This document shows positions 50,620 through 60,557 of a stretch of 64,000 nt of DNA, one piece after another. The notes below the pieces were generated by a model. The model worked only from the letters and a program-made list of their open reading frames with translations. It had not been told where the DNA came from and did no database searches. Origin of the DNA: Sphingopyxis sp. QXT-31 (GTDB lineage: Bacteria; Pseudomonadota; Alphaproteobacteria; Sphingomonadales; Sphingomonadaceae); NCBI RefSeq assembly GCF_001984035.1, contig NZ_CP019449.1, positions 3,224,001 through 3,288,000 on the forward strand, read 5' to 3'. A program made the position numbers and the translations under genes. Within the stretch, counting starts at the first letter, position 1; each line of letters starts with the position of its first letter.

Positions 50620-51734
50620 CAGCCTTCGACCGCAGTACGGATCGCCGCCGCGAGCCCGCGCGTCTCGTCCGCGGTGCCGATCGTCATGCGCAGCGCGTTG
50701 GGCAAGCCCTGTCCCGGCAGCCAGCGCACGATATACCCGGCGTCCATCAGCCGGTTGTAGACCGTCTCGGCGCTCACCGCGCCCTCGAACAGCACCAGCA
50801 GGAAATTGCACGCCGACGGCACAACGCGCAGGCCGTGATTGCCCAGGCTCTCGATCTCGCCCGCCAGCCAGGCGCGCCATTCGGCATTGTGCGCGCGGCT
50901 GTGCGTCACGAACTCGTCGTCGCCGAGCGCCGCGACCGCCGCAGCTTGCCCCGCGCGCGTGACGTTGAACGGCAGGCGGATGCGATGCAGCGCCGCGATC
51001 ACGTCGGCGCCCGCATAACCCCAGCCGATGCGTTCGGCGGCGAGGCCGTGGATCTTCGAAAAGGTGCGCGTTATGAAGACGTTGGGTTGGGTCTTGGCGA
51101 GCTCGAGCCCGCCGTCGTCCTCGGCCTCGGACAGATATTCCGAATAGGCCTGATCGATCACGAACAGCACATCCTTGGGCAGCCCGGCGTAGAGCCGCGC
51201 GACCTCTTCGCGTGTCGCGAGCGTGCCCGTGGGGTTGTTCGGATTGGCGAGATAGACGACGCGCGTCTTGTCGGTCACCGCCGCGAGCAGGGCATCGACA
51301 TCGGTCGCATAATCCTTGTCGTCGGCCTCGACCGGCACCGCCCCGACGCGGCGTGCGGCGATCTCGTAGACCGCGAAGCCGTAACGCACATAGAGAATCT
51401 CGTCGCCCGCACCCGCGTAAGTTCCCGCCGCCAGATGCAGCAGCTCGTCCGACCCGTTGCCGCAGATCACGCGCGCCGGGTCGAGCCCGAACTTCGCCGC
51501 GATCGTCGCGCGCAGTTCGTTCGACCCCGGATCGGGATAGCGTGAAAGCGCGTCGGCCGCGCCCTGCGCCGCAGCGAACGCCGCGCGCGCCTTCTCGCCC
51601 GTACCGAGCGGATTTTCGTTGGCGCTGAGCTTGATCAGCGGACGCCCGTCGGCCCCTGCCGACTTGCCGGGAACATAGGGAGCAATGCCGCTGATCCACG
51701 GCTTCGGGGTGAGGGTCGGGGTCGTATCGGTCAT
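50619..51734 (-). CDS. hisC: Histidinol-phosphate / aromatic aminotransferase HisC
   Basis: 371 residues. Class I/II aminotransferase with the PLP lysine in [20 protein letters not shown], the N-terminal [20 protein letters not shown] block and [18 protein letters not shown] (the NPNNPTG PLP-phosphate motif). It converts histidinol phosphate and may also transaminate prephenate, which its coupling to the dehydrogenase gene suggests. Confidence 0.9.
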   Translation of the reverse strand: MTDTTPTLTPKPWISGIAPYVPGKSAGADGRPLIKLSANENPLGTGEKARAAFAAAQGAADALSRYPDPGSNELRATIAAKFGLDPARVICGNGSDELLHLAAGTYAGAGDEILYVRYGFAVYEIAARRVGAVPVEADDKDYATDVDALLAAVTDKTRVVYLANPNNPTGTLATREEVARLYAGLPKDVLFVIDQAYSEYLSEAEDDGGLELAKTQPNVFITRTFSKIHGLAAERIGWGYAGADVIAALHRIRLPFNVTRAGQAAAVAALGDDEFVTHSRAHNAEWRAWLAGEIESLGNHGLRVVPSACNFLLVLFEGAVSAETVYNRLMDAGYIVRWLPGQGLPNALRMTIGTADETRGLAAAIRTAVEG

Positions 51735-51800
51735 GCGGCGGCGTTTAACGTGCGTGTCGCGCGAGTCCAGTTTGTTCGATCAGGGGGCAAGAAGGAGATT

Positions 51801-51990
51801 CGCGCAGAGGCGCAGAGAACGAAGATAAAAAAGGATTTGTTCATGCGGAGACGCGGAGACGCGGAGAAAAAGAGATTGGCGGCTTCGCCGCCTTTTTCTT
51901 TCCTCTTCTCTGCGCCCTCTGCGCCTCTGCGCGAAATCACTCTTTCACAGCGGCGATGCCTTAAACCCTCCGCGTCTCCGCGTCTCCGCG
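51801..51990. repeat. Interleaved inverted repeats (CGCAGAG and GCGGAGAC families)
   Basis: Arm A, cgcgcagaggcgcagag (51801-51817), pairs with cctctgcgcctctgcgcg near 51915-51933. Arm B, gcggagacgcggagacgcgg (51845-51864), pairs with ctccgcgtctccgcgtctcc and the following GCG (51968-51990). The order is A-B-A'-B', so the two stems interleave. Between them lies a terminator hairpin at 51878-51892. A shorter relative is at 57170-57228. Origin unknown; probably a mobile palindromic repeat. Confidence 0.65.
51878..51900 (+). terminator. Rho-independent terminator-like hairpin
   Basis: GGCGGC-TTC-GCCGCC (51878-51892) followed by TTTTTCTTT: a compact stem with a 3-base loop and a good U-run on the plus strand. 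No plus-strand gene ends just upstream, so it may belong to the repeat element around it. Confidence 0.6.
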
Positions 51991-52050
51991 TGAACCTCCA
52001 AAATCACCCACGTTGACAGTCCGCACCGCGCCGCTTAGCCCCGCGCCACC

Positions 52051-53172
52051 ATGGCAAGCGCGCTCCACCAGATAGTGCACCAGAGCGTGACGATTCCCGC
52101 GGCGCTGCCGCTCGACAGCGGCCAATCGCTGCCGTCGGTGACGATCGCCTGGCAAAGCTATGGCGCCTTGAACGCCGACCGGTCGAACGCAGTGCTGCTC
52201 TGCCACGCGCTGACCGGCGACCAATATGTCGCGAGCGACCATCCCGCGACGGGCAAGCCCGGCTGGTGGGCGCGGATGGTCGGCCCCGGCAAACCGATCG
52301 ACACCGACCGTTTCCACATCATCTGCGCCAATGTGCTCGGCAGCTGCATGGGGTCGAGCGGCCCCGCGACCCCCGATCCGGTGACCGGCGCGCCGCTCGG
52401 CATGGCTTTCCCGGTGATCACGATCGGCGACATGGTGCGTGCGCAGGCGGCCCTGCTCGACCATCTCGGCATCGACCGGCTGCATGCGGTGGTCGGCGGC
52501 TCGATGGGCGGCATGCAGGCGCTCGCCTGGGCGGCGAACCATCCCGAACGCATCGGCTCGGCGCTCGTCATCGCCAGCGCCGCGCGCCATTCGGCTCAGA
52601 ATATCGCCTTCCACGAGGTCGGGCGGCAGGCGATCATGGCCGACCCCGACTGGCAGGACGGCCAATATTATGGCAGCGCGCGCGCGCCCACCAAGGGACT
52701 CGCGGTCGCGCGCATGGCGGCGCACATCACCTATCTCTCTGAAGCCGGGCTCACCGAGAAATTCGGCCGCCGGCTGCAGGCGCGCGACATCAAGAGCTTC
52801 GGTTTCGACGCCGATTTCCAGATCGAATCCTATTTGCGGCATCAGGGGCTGGCCTTCACCGACCGCTTCGACGCCAACGCCTATCTCTACATCACCCGCG
52901 CGATGGATTATTTCGACCTCGCCGATCCGCACGATGGCCGCCTCGCGGGCGCCTTTGCCAAGGCCAAGGACGTGCGCTTCACGCTGGTCAGCTTCGACAC
53001 GGACTGGCTTTACCCGACCGCCGAATCGCGCCGCGTCGTCCAGGCGCTGCAGAGCGTCGGCGCCGCGGCGAGCTTCGTCGAACTGTCGGCGCCCTATGGC
53101 CACGACTCGTTCCTGCTCGATGTGCCGGCGCTCGACCGGCTCGTCGCGGGCGCGCTGGGGAGCGGCTTCTGA
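52051..53172 (+). CDS. metX: Homoserine O-acetyltransferase (MetX type)
   Basis: 373 residues. An alpha/beta hydrolase with the family's catalytic triad: nucleophile Ser in [15 protein letters not shown], Asp in [10 protein letters not shown] and His in PYGHDSFLL. Motif [12 protein letters not shown] and [14 protein letters not shown] are typical. It acylates homoserine in methionine synthesis; members of this family can use acetyl- or succinyl-CoA and the sequence alone does not settle it. metW overlaps by one base. Confidence 0.92.
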   Translation: MASALHQIVHQSVTIPAALPLDSGQSLPSVTIAWQSYGALNADRSNAVLLCHALTGDQYVASDHPATGKPGWWARMVGPGKPIDTDRFHIICANVLGSCMGSSGPATPDPVTGAPLGMAFPVITIGDMVRAQAALLDHLGIDRLHAVVGGSMGGMQALAWAANHPERIGSALVIASAARHSAQNIAFHEVGRQAIMADPDWQDGQYYGSARAPTKGLAVARMAAHITYLSEAGLTEKFGRRLQARDIKSFGFDADFQIESYLRHQGLAFTDRFDANAYLYITRAMDYFDLADPHDGRLAGAFAKAKDVRFTLVSFDTDWLYPTAESRRVVQALQSVGAAASFVELSAPYGHDSFLLDVPALDRLVAGALGSGF

Positions 53173-53762
53173 TGGCGCTGCGCCCCGACCTTGCGATCAT
53201 AGCCGACGCCGTGCCGTCATCGGCGCGCGTGCTCGACGTCGGCTGCGGCGACGGCGAACTGATGGAAGCACTGCGCGCCAAGGGGGTCGACGCGCGCGGG
53301 CTGGAGATCGATCCGGCGAACGTCACCGCGGCGATCGCGCGCGGCCAGTCGGTGGTGCAGGGCGACGCCAACCGCGACCTCGCCGACTATCCCGACGACG
53401 CCTTCGATTATGCGATCCTGTCGCAGACGCTGCAGACCACCGAGCGGCCCGACCTGGTCGTCGGCGAGTTGCTCCGCATCGCGCCGCGCGCCTTCGTCAG
53501 CTTCCCCAATTTTGCGCATTGGCGCATCCGGCTCGCGCTGCTGTGGGGTGGTCGAATGCCGGTGACGCGGCTGCTGCCCGTCGCCTGGTACGAGACTCCA
53601 AACATCCACCATGTCACGGTCAGCGACTTCCGTGACCTCGTCCGAGCCAAGGGTATTCAGGTCGAGCGCGTCTGGCACCTGTCGGGCGACAAGCCCGCCA
53701 GCGACGCTGCCGCCAGCTGGCGGGCGGAGCATGCGATCTTTTTGATCAGCCGCGCTTCCTGA
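53172..53762 (+). CDS. metW: Methionine biosynthesis protein MetW
   Basis: 196 residues. A SAM-methyltransferase-like fold: SARVLDVGCGDGELMEAL (motif I), FDYAILSQTLQTTERPDLVVGELLRI, FPNFAHWRIRLALLWGGRMPVT and ETPNIHHVTVSDFRDL, all diagnostic of MetW. It is required with MetX for homoserine acylation in many proteobacteria. Its 3' end overlaps the convergent tetR gene by 17 bp. Confidence 0.9.
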   Translation: MALRPDLAIIADAVPSSARVLDVGCGDGELMEALRAKGVDARGLEIDPANVTAAIARGQSVVQGDANRDLADYPDDAFDYAILSQTLQTTERPDLVVGELLRIAPRAFVSFPNFAHWRIRLALLWGGRMPVTRLLPVAWYETPNIHHVTVSDFRDLVRAKGIQVERVWHLSGDKPASDAAASWRAEHAIFLISRAS

Positions 53763-54390
53763 TCCCATCCGCGATCAGCGCATTGGCGCGTGCCGCCACG
53801 GCGGCAACATCCTCGCTCGGGTCCCACACGCCGTAGCGTAGTCCGAGAAACACGTTCATTCCCATGATCGCCCAGGCCTCGACCTCGCCGATGCCCGGGC
53901 GCAATTCGCCGGCCTGGGCCCCGGCCGCCAGGCGCGCAGCGATGCGCTCCGCCGTCGATGCATAGTGATTGCGGAAACTTTCGGGGTCGACGAATTCGGC
54001 CTCGTCGACGATCCGGTAGATTTCCTGATGCTCGCGCGCGAATTCCAGGAAAGCCGCCAGCGCGCGCGCCTCGGCATCGATCGCCCCGGTCGCGGCCTCC
54101 ATCGCGGGGGCGACATGGTCGCGCACACGCCCCGACATGTCGGCGACCAGCGCGCGGAAGATCGCGTCCTTCGAATCGAAATAGGTGTAAAAGCTGCCGA
54201 GCGCGGTCCCCGCGCGGCGCGTGATGCCGCTGATCGACGCCTCGTGGAAGCCCCGCTCGCCGAACTCGACCGCCGCGGCGTCGAGCAATTTGCGCAACGT
54301 CCGCCGGCCGCGCTCGGTGCGCGGCACCTTGTCCGAAGAGCCTGCTTCGCCCTCGACCCCGGGCGCGGACATGCGCGGCTGGTCCATCAT
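53746..54390 (-). CDS. TetR-family transcriptional regulator
   Basis: 214 residues from ATG 54390. The N-terminal helix-turn-helix is RTLRKLLDAAAVEFGERGFHEASISGITRRAGTALGSFYTYFDSKDAIFRALV. The ligand-binding half is helical and not assignable to a known effector. It is divergent from the TonB-dependent receptor gene; a palindrome at 54493-54508 between them is a likely operator. Confidence 0.88.
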   Translation of the reverse strand: MMDQPRMSAPGVEGEAGSSDKVPRTERGRRTLRKLLDAAAVEFGERGFHEASISGITRRAGTALGSFYTYFDSKDAIFRALVADMSGRVRDHVAPAMEAATGAIDAEARALAAFLEFAREHQEIYRIVDEAEFVDPESFRNHYASTAERIAARLAAGAQAGELRPGIGEVEAWAIMGMNVFLGLRYGVWDPSEDVAAVAARANALIADGIRKRG

Positions 54391-54492
54391 CTGCCTTTCC
54401 GTCCTCCCCCACGGACGGCCGAACCGAAAAGCGGTCCTGCCCAGCGTGGCTTTTTCGCATCACCGCCATCCAAATGACAGCGGATAAATATT

Positions 54493-54508
54493 CCAAGTTG
54501 AAACTTGG
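54493..54508. promoter_or_regulatory. Palindromic operator candidate (TetR / TonB receptor)
   Basis: CCAAGTT-GA-AACTTGG: two 7-bp arms around a 2-base centre. It lies 103 bp from the tetR start and 100 bp from the receptor start, the usual place for a TetR-type operator controlling both genes. Confidence 0.6.
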
Positions 54509-54607
54509 TTCACCTTTCATTATTGGGTGCGACGCGGCTTGGCAAGACCGGCCCAAGAAAATCGAAAAAGGGCGGCGCTGCGCCGCCCTGTGTCATGGGA
54601 GACTCAC

Positions 54608-56983
54608 ATGCGTCCTTTCGCCCGCCGCCTGCGCCGCGCCGTCTGCGCCACTACCGCGCTCAGCCTGATCGCCTTCGCCCCGTCCGCCTTTGCGCAGGAC
54701 ACCGATCCGGCCGCGAGTGCCGATGACGGCAGCGAGGAAATCATCGTCACCGCGCGGCGCCGCGACGAGCGCCTGCTCGACGTGCCGATCGCGGTCAGCG
54801 CCATCTCGGGCGAGGCGCTCGAGGCGCGCGGCGCGCTCGACCTCACCGACGTCGGCAACATCACCCCGAACACTACGCTCGAAACCTCACGCGGCACCAA
54901 TTCGACGCTCAGCGCCTTCATCCGCGGCGTCGGTCAGCAGGATCCGGTCCCGGGCTTCGAAGCCGGCGTCAGCATCTATCTCGACGACGTCTACCTCAAC
55001 CGCCCGCAGGCGGCGGTCCTCGACATCTACGACGTCGAGCGCATCGAAGTGCTGCGCGGGCCGCAGGGCACGCTCTATGGCCGCAACACCATCGGCGGCG
55101 CGGTCAAATATGTCACGAAGATGCTGCCGCAGGACTTCAGCCTGAAGGCGCGCGCGACCTATGGCACCTATGAGCAGGCCGAGGGCGTGCTGACCGTCAG
55201 CGCGCCGATCACCGGCATGCTGCGCGTCGGCGGCTCGGTCGCGCGGCTGTCGCGCGGCGGTTTCGGCGACAATCTCACCGTCCCCGGCCTCGAGAACTAC
55301 AACAAGGATGTGTGGGCGGGCCGCGGCACGCTCGAATTCGGCGGCTATGGCGAACCCGTGCTGATCCGCATCTCGGGCGACTATACGCGCGACAAGTCGG
55401 ACCCGCGCAACGGCCACCGGCTGATCCCCGGCCTGCTCTCCGGCGCTCCCGTGCTCGACGACGTCTATGACACACGCGCGGGCCTCGTGAATCCGGAGCA
55501 GGATATCGAGGCCTGGGGCCTCGCGATGAACGTCTCGGCCGAGCTCAGCGACAATCTGACGCTGCGTTCGATCAGCTCGTGGCGCAAGGATACCAGTTAC
55601 ACCCCGATCGATTTCGACAGCCTGCCGACGGTCGATGTCGACGTCCCCGCGGTCTATCGCAACGAACAGCTGAGCCAGGAATTCCAGCTGCTCTACGACA
55701 GCGACCGGCTGCACGGGCTCGTCGGCTTCTATTATCTCGACGCCAAGGCCTACACCAAATTCGACGTGCTGCTCGCCACCACCGGCGCGTTGCTCGGCCT
55801 GCCCGGCTTCGCGCAGCAGACGATCGGCGACGTGCGCACCGACACCTGGTCGGTGTTCGGCGATTTCACCTTCGACGTCACCGATCGCCTGCACATCTCG
55901 GCCGGCGGGCGCTACACCGTCGACCGGCGCGACAGCTTCGTCTTCAAGCAGAACCGCCTGCTCGGCGCCGACCCCGAATTCGGCGGCGCCAGCGTCCCGC
56001 TCGGCGCGCCGATAACCAATTTCGATGGCAAGGCGCGGTTCAAGAAATTCACCCCGCGCGCATCAGTGTCGTTCGACATGAGCGACGATCTGATGATCTA
56101 TGCATCCTATTCGAAGGGCTTCAAGGGCGGCGGCTTCGACCCGCGCGGCAGCGCCAATGTCCGCGCAATCGACGTCAACAACGACGGCGTGTTCGCCTAT
56201 CAGGAAATCTACAATTTCTTCCTGTTCGAGCCCGAAACGGTCGACAGCTACGAGGCCGGGATCAAGGGCTCGGCGGTGGACGGCGACCTCAATTTTGCGC
56301 TGACCGGCTTCTATGCCGACTACAAGAATGTCCAGATCCCGGGCTCGGTCGGCATCGACGCGAACAACGACGGCATCTTCGAAGGCTTTTCGGGGGTCAC
56401 AACCAACGCCGCCTCGGCGACCTTCAAGGGGCTCGAGCTCGAAACCTCGGCGCGCTTCGCGCACGACTTCGCCGGCGCCGGCTCGCGGATGAGCTTCCAG
56501 GGCACGCTCGGCTATATCGACGCGCAGTACGACGAGTTCATCGGCAACCTCGGCACCGACGTGTCGGACATCACCGATATCCAGAACACGCCGAGCTGGA
56601 CCGCATCGGGCACGCTCGGCGCGCTTGTTCCGGTCGGCGACGGCGACGTCAATTTCTCGACCACGCTCTCGTACCGCAGCAAGACGCAGCAGTTCGAATA
56701 TCCCAGCCCCTATCTCGACCAGAAGGGCTATGCGCTGTGGGACGCGAGCCTCGTCTACAGCTTCGGCGGCGACCGTTATTCGATCGGCGTCCACGGCAAG
56801 AATATCCTCGACAAGCAGTACAAGACCTCGGGCTACCAGTTCCTCGTCGTCAACCCGGCGACCGGCCTGCCCGTGCTCAACGGCAGCGGCCTGCCGACCC
56901 CGTCGCTCGGCCGCGAGGGTGTCGCGACGGTCTTCTACGGCAACCCGCGGCAGGTGTTCGTGACGGGCACGGTCAAATTCTGA
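54608..56983 (+). CDS. TonB-dependent receptor
   Basis: 791 residues from ATG 54608. A signal peptide (1-29, ending AFAQ) is followed by the TonB box EEIIVTARRRDERLLDVPIAV, the plug (FIRGVGQQDP, VERIEVLRGPQGTLYGRNTIGGAVKYVT) and a beta-barrel ending in QVFVTGTVKF with the terminal Phe. No STN domain, so it is not a sigma-signalling receptor. Substrate unknown; control by the divergent TetR gene and the neighbouring CoA-metabolism genes give only weak hints. Confidence 0.92.
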   Translation: MRPFARRLRRAVCATTALSLIAFAPSAFAQDTDPAASADDGSEEIIVTARRRDERLLDVPIAVSAISGEALEARGALDLTDVGNITPNTTLETSRGTNSTLSAFIRGVGQQDPVPGFEAGVSIYLDDVYLNRPQAAVLDIYDVERIEVLRGPQGTLYGRNTIGGAVKYVTKMLPQDFSLKARATYGTYEQAEGVLTVSAPITGMLRVGGSVARLSRGGFGDNLTVPGLENYNKDVWAGRGTLEFGGYGEPVLIRISGDYTRDKSDPRNGHRLIPGLLSGAPVLDDVYDTRAGLVNPEQDIEAWGLAMNVSAELSDNLTLRSISSWRKDTSYTPIDFDSLPTVDVDVPAVYRNEQLSQEFQLLYDSDRLHGLVGFYYLDAKAYTKFDVLLATTGALLGLPGFAQQTIGDVRTDTWSVFGDFTFDVTDRLHISAGGRYTVDRRDSFVFKQNRLLGADPEFGGASVPLGAPITNFDGKARFKKFTPRASVSFDMSDDLMIYASYSKGFKGGGFDPRGSANVRAIDVNNDGVFAYQEIYNFFLFEPETVDSYEAGIKGSAVDGDLNFALTGFYADYKNVQIPGSVGIDANNDGIFEGFSGVTTNAASATFKGLELETSARFAHDFAGAGSRMSFQGTLGYIDAQYDEFIGNLGTDVSDITDIQNTPSWTASGTLGALVPVGDGDVNFSTTLSYRSKTQQFEYPSPYLDQKGYALWDASLVYSFGGDRYSIGVHGKNILDKQYKTSGYQFLVVNPATGLPVLNGSGLPTPSLGREGVATVFYGNPRQVFVTGTVKF

Positions 56984-57002
56984 CCGGCCGCTTCACGCGA
57001 AA

Positions 57003-57104
57003 AGGGTGAGAGGGGTGCTCGGACGCTGGCGGTCGGAAACCCCTCTCAACTCCGGCTAGGCAGCAAGCTGCCAAGCCTGCGTATCTCTCCCCTCAAGGGG
57101 AGAG
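57003..57104. repeat. Intergenic repeat element, copy 2
   Basis: Shares with copy 1 the stem-loop ctaggcagcaagctgccaag (57056-57075; 2 mismatches in 20) and a terminal hairpin CTCTCCCCTCAAGGGGAGAG (57085-57104). It follows the TonB receptor gene and may act as its terminator. Confidence 0.65.
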
Positions 57105-57169
57105 AGCATAACCCTGCGAACGTCTCCTAACGCCCGAAAGCGACCGAACAGCATCCGATCAATTTGATG

Positions 57170-57228
57170 CGCGCAGAGACGCAGAGACAGCAGAGAGAAA
57201 AGGCCGTCCTCCCTGTGGTCTCTGCGCG
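57170..57228. repeat. CGCAGAGAC inverted repeat, short copy
   Basis: CGCGCAGAGAC (57170-57180) and GTCTCTGCGCG (57218-57228) are perfect 11-bp complements around a 37-base loop, related to arm A of the repeat at 51801-51990. Confidence 0.65.
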
Positions 57229-57265
57229 AATAAAATGATGGCCTTCGGCAAGTTGCCGCCCAGCC

Positions 57266-58393
57266 TCAGCCCCCCAGCAACGGCGCCCCGCCCGGCGCGA
57301 CCATCCGTTCGCCATCGATCACGATCGGGCTTGCCACGCCATCGACGAACGCCCCCTCGGGCCGGAAGCGCATCCCGCGGGCGATCACCTGCGGGTCGGC
57401 GAAAACGCCCGCGACATCGTTGATCGGCCCGGCGGGTACATCTTCGGCCTCGAGTGCGAGCGACAACGACTGCGCCTCCCACGCCGCGATCTTCGCCGCG
57501 AGCAGCGGGATCAGCGCCGCGCGGTTCGCCAGCCGCGCGGCGTTGGTGACAAAGCGGGAATCCCCGGCCCAGCCGGGCTCGCCGAGCACCGAACAGAGCT
57601 TACGAAACTGCCCGTCGTTGCCGACCGCGATCACCAGCTGGCCGTCGGCGGTCGCGAAAGCCTGATAGGGCACGACATTGGCGTGGCCGTTGCCCATGCG
57701 TTTCGGCGACACCCCGCTTGCCAGATAGTTCGCGGCCTGGTTGGCGAGCACCCCGACCTGGCAGTCGAGCAGTGCCATATCGATATGCGCGCCCGCGCCT
57801 GTGACGTCACGACGCCGCATCGCGGCGAGGATCGCGACGGTCGAATACATGCCCGTGAAGACGTCGGCATAGGCAATCCCTGCCTTTTGCGGCGCTCCGT
57901 CGGGCTCGCCGGTCAGCGACATCGCGCCGCCCATCGCCTGAATGATGAAATCATAACCCGCGCGGTGCGCATAGGGCCCGGTCTGGCCGAAGCCGGTGAT
58001 CGAACAGACGATCAGCCGCGGAAAATCGGCGCGGAGTCTCACGGGATCGAGCCCATATTTGGCGAGCCCGCCGAGCTTGTAATTCTCGATCACGACATCG
58101 GCGTCGGCGATCAGCGCGCGCACCTCGGCCTGCCCTTCGGCGGTCGCGATGTCGATCGCCACCCCCGCCTTGCCGCGGTTGGTGCTGTGATAATAGGCCG
58201 CGCCCAGATTTTCGCCATCGGCGCCCGCGATGAAGGGCGGCCCCCAGCTGCGCGTGTCGTCGCCGGCGCCCGGCCGCTCGACCTTCACGACCTCGGCGCC
58301 GAGATCGGCGAGCAATTGCCCGCACCAAGGCCCCGCGAGCACCCGCGCCAGCTCGACGACGCGGATGCCCTCCAAGGGTTTAGGCAAAGGCAC
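57266..58393 (-). CDS. CaiB/BaiF-family CoA-transferase (class III)
   Basis: 375 residues. Family blocks: [67 protein letters not shown] and the catalytic Asp in [16 protein letters not shown]. These enzymes move CoA between acids through a glutamyl/aspartyl-anhydride intermediate. Overlap of 14 bp with the upstream glutaryl-CoA-dehydrogenase-like gene suggests it activates glutarate or a related dicarboxylate. Confidence 0.88.
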   Translation of the reverse strand: MPLPKPLEGIRVVELARVLAGPWCGQLLADLGAEVVKVERPGAGDDTRSWGPPFIAGADGENLGAAYYHSTNRGKAGVAIDIATAEGQAEVRALIADADVVIENYKLGGLAKYGLDPVRLRADFPRLIVCSITGFGQTGPYAHRAGYDFIIQAMGGAMSLTGEPDGAPQKAGIAYADVFTGMYSTVAILAAMRRRDVTGAGAHIDMALLDCQVGVLANQAANYLASGVSPKRMGNGHANVVPYQAFATADGQLVIAVGNDGQFRKLCSVLGEPGWAGDSRFVTNAARLANRAALIPLLAAKIAAWEAQSLSLALEAEDVPAGPINDVAGVFADPQVIARGMRFRPEGAFVDGVASPIVIDGERMVAPGGAPLLGG

Positions 58394-59582
58394 TGATGCC
58401 CGTGATCGCGCGGCCCAGGATCAGCGCATGGACGTCGTGCGTGCCCTCATAGGTGTTCACCGTCTCGAGGTTCACCGCGTGGCGGATGACATGATAGTCG
58501 GCCGAGATCCCGTTGCCGCCGTGCATGTCGCGCGCGACGCGCGCGATATCGAGCGCCTTGCCGCAGTTGTTGCGCTTCAGCAGACTGATCATGTCGGGGG
58601 CGACATGCCCCTCGTCGATCAGCCGCCCGACGCGCAGCGCGGTCTGCAGGCCCAAGGCGATTTCGGTGAGCATGTTGGCGAGCTTCAGCTGCACGATCTG
58701 GTTCGCCGCGAGCGGACGCCCGAACTGCTTGCGCTCGCCGGTGTAATTCCGCGCCGCTTCGTAGCAGAATTCGGCCGCGCCCATCGCGCCCCAGCCGATG
58801 CCATAGCGCGCGCGGTTGAGGCAGCCGAACGGACCTTTGAGCCCCGAGACATGCGGCAGCAGCGCATCCTCGCCAACCTCGACCCCGTCCATCACGATCT
58901 CGCCGGTGACCGATGCCCGCAGGCTCACCTTGCCCTCGATCTTCGGCGCCGACAGGCCCTTCATGCCCTTTTCGAGCACGAAACCGCGGATCGCGCCGTC
59001 GTGCGCGTCGGACTTGGCCCAGACGACGAAGACGTCGGCGATCGGCGAATTGGTGATCCACATCTTCGCGCCCTTAAGGCGATAGCCGCCTTCGATCTTT
59101 TCGGCGCGCGTGCGCATGCCGCCGGGGTCGCTGCCGGCATCGGGCTCGGTCAGCCCGAAACAGCCGACAAGCTCGCCCGAAATCAGCCCGGGCAGATATT
59201 TGCGCTTCTGCTCCTCGCTGCCATAGGCGTTGATCGGGTGGATCACGAGGCTGCTCTGCACCGAACAGGCCGACCGGTAACCCGAATCGATACGCTCGAC
59301 CTCGCGCGCGATCAGCCCGTAGCTGACATAGCTGAGGCCGGCGCCGCCATATTCGGGGTCGACCGTCGCGCCAAGCAGCCCGAGCGCGCCCATCTCCGAC
59401 ATGATCTCGCGGTCGAAGCGCTCCTCGAGAAAGGCCGAAGTCACGCGCGGCAACAACTCGCCCTCGGCATAGGCGCGCGCGGCATCGCGGACCATCCGCT
59501 CCTCCTCGCTCAATTGCGCGTCGAGCATCAGGGGGTCGAGCGGGTCGAGCGCGGCGACGCGCTGCGGATCGGCGAGGGCCAT
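58380..59582 (-). CDS. Acyl-CoA dehydrogenase, glutaryl-CoA dehydrogenase type
   Basis: 400 residues. FAD-binding and substrate motifs: [54 protein letters not shown] (typical of glutaryl-CoA dehydrogenase), [16 protein letters not shown]. The catalytic Glu lies in [18 protein letters not shown]. It would oxidise and decarboxylate glutaryl-CoA to crotonyl-CoA in lysine or tryptophan breakdown. The CoA-transferase downstream supports this. Confidence 0.88.
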   Translation of the reverse strand: MALADPQRVAALDPLDPLMLDAQLSEEERMVRDAARAYAEGELLPRVTSAFLEERFDREIMSEMGALGLLGATVDPEYGGAGLSYVSYGLIAREVERIDSGYRSACSVQSSLVIHPINAYGSEEQKRKYLPGLISGELVGCFGLTEPDAGSDPGGMRTRAEKIEGGYRLKGAKMWITNSPIADVFVVWAKSDAHDGAIRGFVLEKGMKGLSAPKIEGKVSLRASVTGEIVMDGVEVGEDALLPHVSGLKGPFGCLNRARYGIGWGAMGAAEFCYEAARNYTGERKQFGRPLAANQIVQLKLANMLTEIALGLQTALRVGRLIDEGHVAPDMISLLKRNNCGKALDIARVARDMHGGNGISADYHVIRHAVNLETVNTYEGTHDVHALILGRAITGISAFA

Positions 59583-59626
59583 GGGCTAGGCTTTCTCTTC
59601 GTGCGAGCGCCCGGAGGGAACGCCCG

Positions 59627-60538
59627 CTAGGGGGTGGTCGCGGCCGGGGCTTTTCCGGCCGCCGCGGCAGGCGGGCCGCCGCGCGGCTCCAATATCGCCG
59701 CGGTCTCGATCAGGTCAAGCGCGCGCCGCGCCTCGTGATAGCGGCGCGCGTCGATCAGCCATTCGTTCGCCGCCGCGGCGCCGGGCATCGCCTCGACCTC
59801 GGCGATCGCCCGGTCGGCCATGCCGCCCGCGAGATAGCGGCGCGCACGATCGAGCCGTTCGGTCGCGCGCGGCGACTGTGTCCCTGCCGCGCGCACCACG
59901 AACAATTCGCTCAATTCGCGCCGGATTCCTGTCCACAGATTCGCGTCATCCCCGCTGCGCCCGACCAGTTCGGGGGCGATAGCGTCGAGCTCGGCGCGCA
60001 ATTGTTCGAGCGTGATCGGATCGCGCGAGGTTTCGATGATCGTCTTGACCGCATTGGGCTGGTCGTCGCCGAAGCGCAGTCGCAGCTGCGCGTCGAGATA
60101 ACCGAGCGACAACCCGCGATCGAGGGCACGGCGCACCGCGAAGGCGACCAGCAGCCCCTCGGCGCGCGAGGCATTGCCCGACGCCGAGGCGGCTTCGAGC
60201 GTGATGCGCGACAGGCGCTGTTCGAGTTCGGCGACGCGCGCGGGCAAGGTCGAGCCGTCGAGCGGGAGCGCCACCATGGGCTGCGGCGTCGCGCCGACCG
60301 CCGCCGGCGCCTCGCCCGCGCCCGCCACCGTCAACGTGCCGCCGGGAGACGCGGTGTCGATAACTCTGGTTTTCGGCGCAGCGCCCTGCGCCATGAAGCG
60401 ATTCATCGCCCAGCCGCCGGCGGCGACGCCGACCAGCAGCAACAGCAATGCCGCGATTGCCAAGCTACGGAAAGATGGCCTTTTGCCCGAAACCTCCGCG
60501 CCCATCTGGACGGGCTTGTCGCTGCTTTCGATTGCCAT
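59627..60538 (-). CDS. Mitofilin-like (COG4223) membrane protein
   Basis: 303 residues. A short cytoplasmic N-terminus, one membrane helix (about 25-45, SLAIAALLLLLVGVAAGGWAM), then a long helical periplasmic part with heptad-like stretches (VAELEQRLSRITLEAASASGNASRAEGLLVAFAVRRAL). The position after hemC-hemD is conserved in alphaproteobacteria, where the gene is annotated as a mitofilin-type or HemX-like protein. It may shape the inner membrane or organise haem enzymes; no catalytic motif. Confidence 0.72.
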   Translation of the reverse strand: MAIESSDKPVQMGAEVSGKRPSFRSLAIAALLLLLVGVAAGGWAMNRFMAQGAAPKTRVIDTASPGGTLTVAGAGEAPAAVGATPQPMVALPLDGSTLPARVAELEQRLSRITLEAASASGNASRAEGLLVAFAVRRALDRGLSLGYLDAQLRLRFGDDQPNAVKTIIETSRDPITLEQLRAELDAIAPELVGRSGDDANLWTGIRRELSELFVVRAAGTQSPRATERLDRARRYLAGGMADRAIAEVEAMPGAAAANEWLIDARRYHEARRALDLIETAAILEPRGGPPAAAAGKAPAATTP

Positions 60539-60557
60539 AAACCTCTTTCGAACGACC

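Larger units (their letters stand above)
51735..52050. other. 316-bp hisC/metX divergent region
   Basis: Filled mostly by the interleaved repeats at 51801-51990. A TTGACA (52013-52018) with a weak TAGCCC 17 bp downstream could be the metX promoter; its start point would be only a few bases from the metX ATG. No SAM riboswitch-like sequence was recognised. Confidence 0.45.

Noticed and set aside
50620..51699. N-terminal extension of the prephenate dehydrogenase frame
   Set aside because: It overlaps hisC in another frame and reads as Arg/Gly-rich text; the real gene starts at 50619 with the NAD-binding motif.
51735..52050. SAM riboswitch upstream of metX
   Set aside because: Considered because SAM-II type switches occur upstream of methionine genes in alphaproteobacteria, but the region is filled by inverted repeats and shows no SAM-II-like conserved core.
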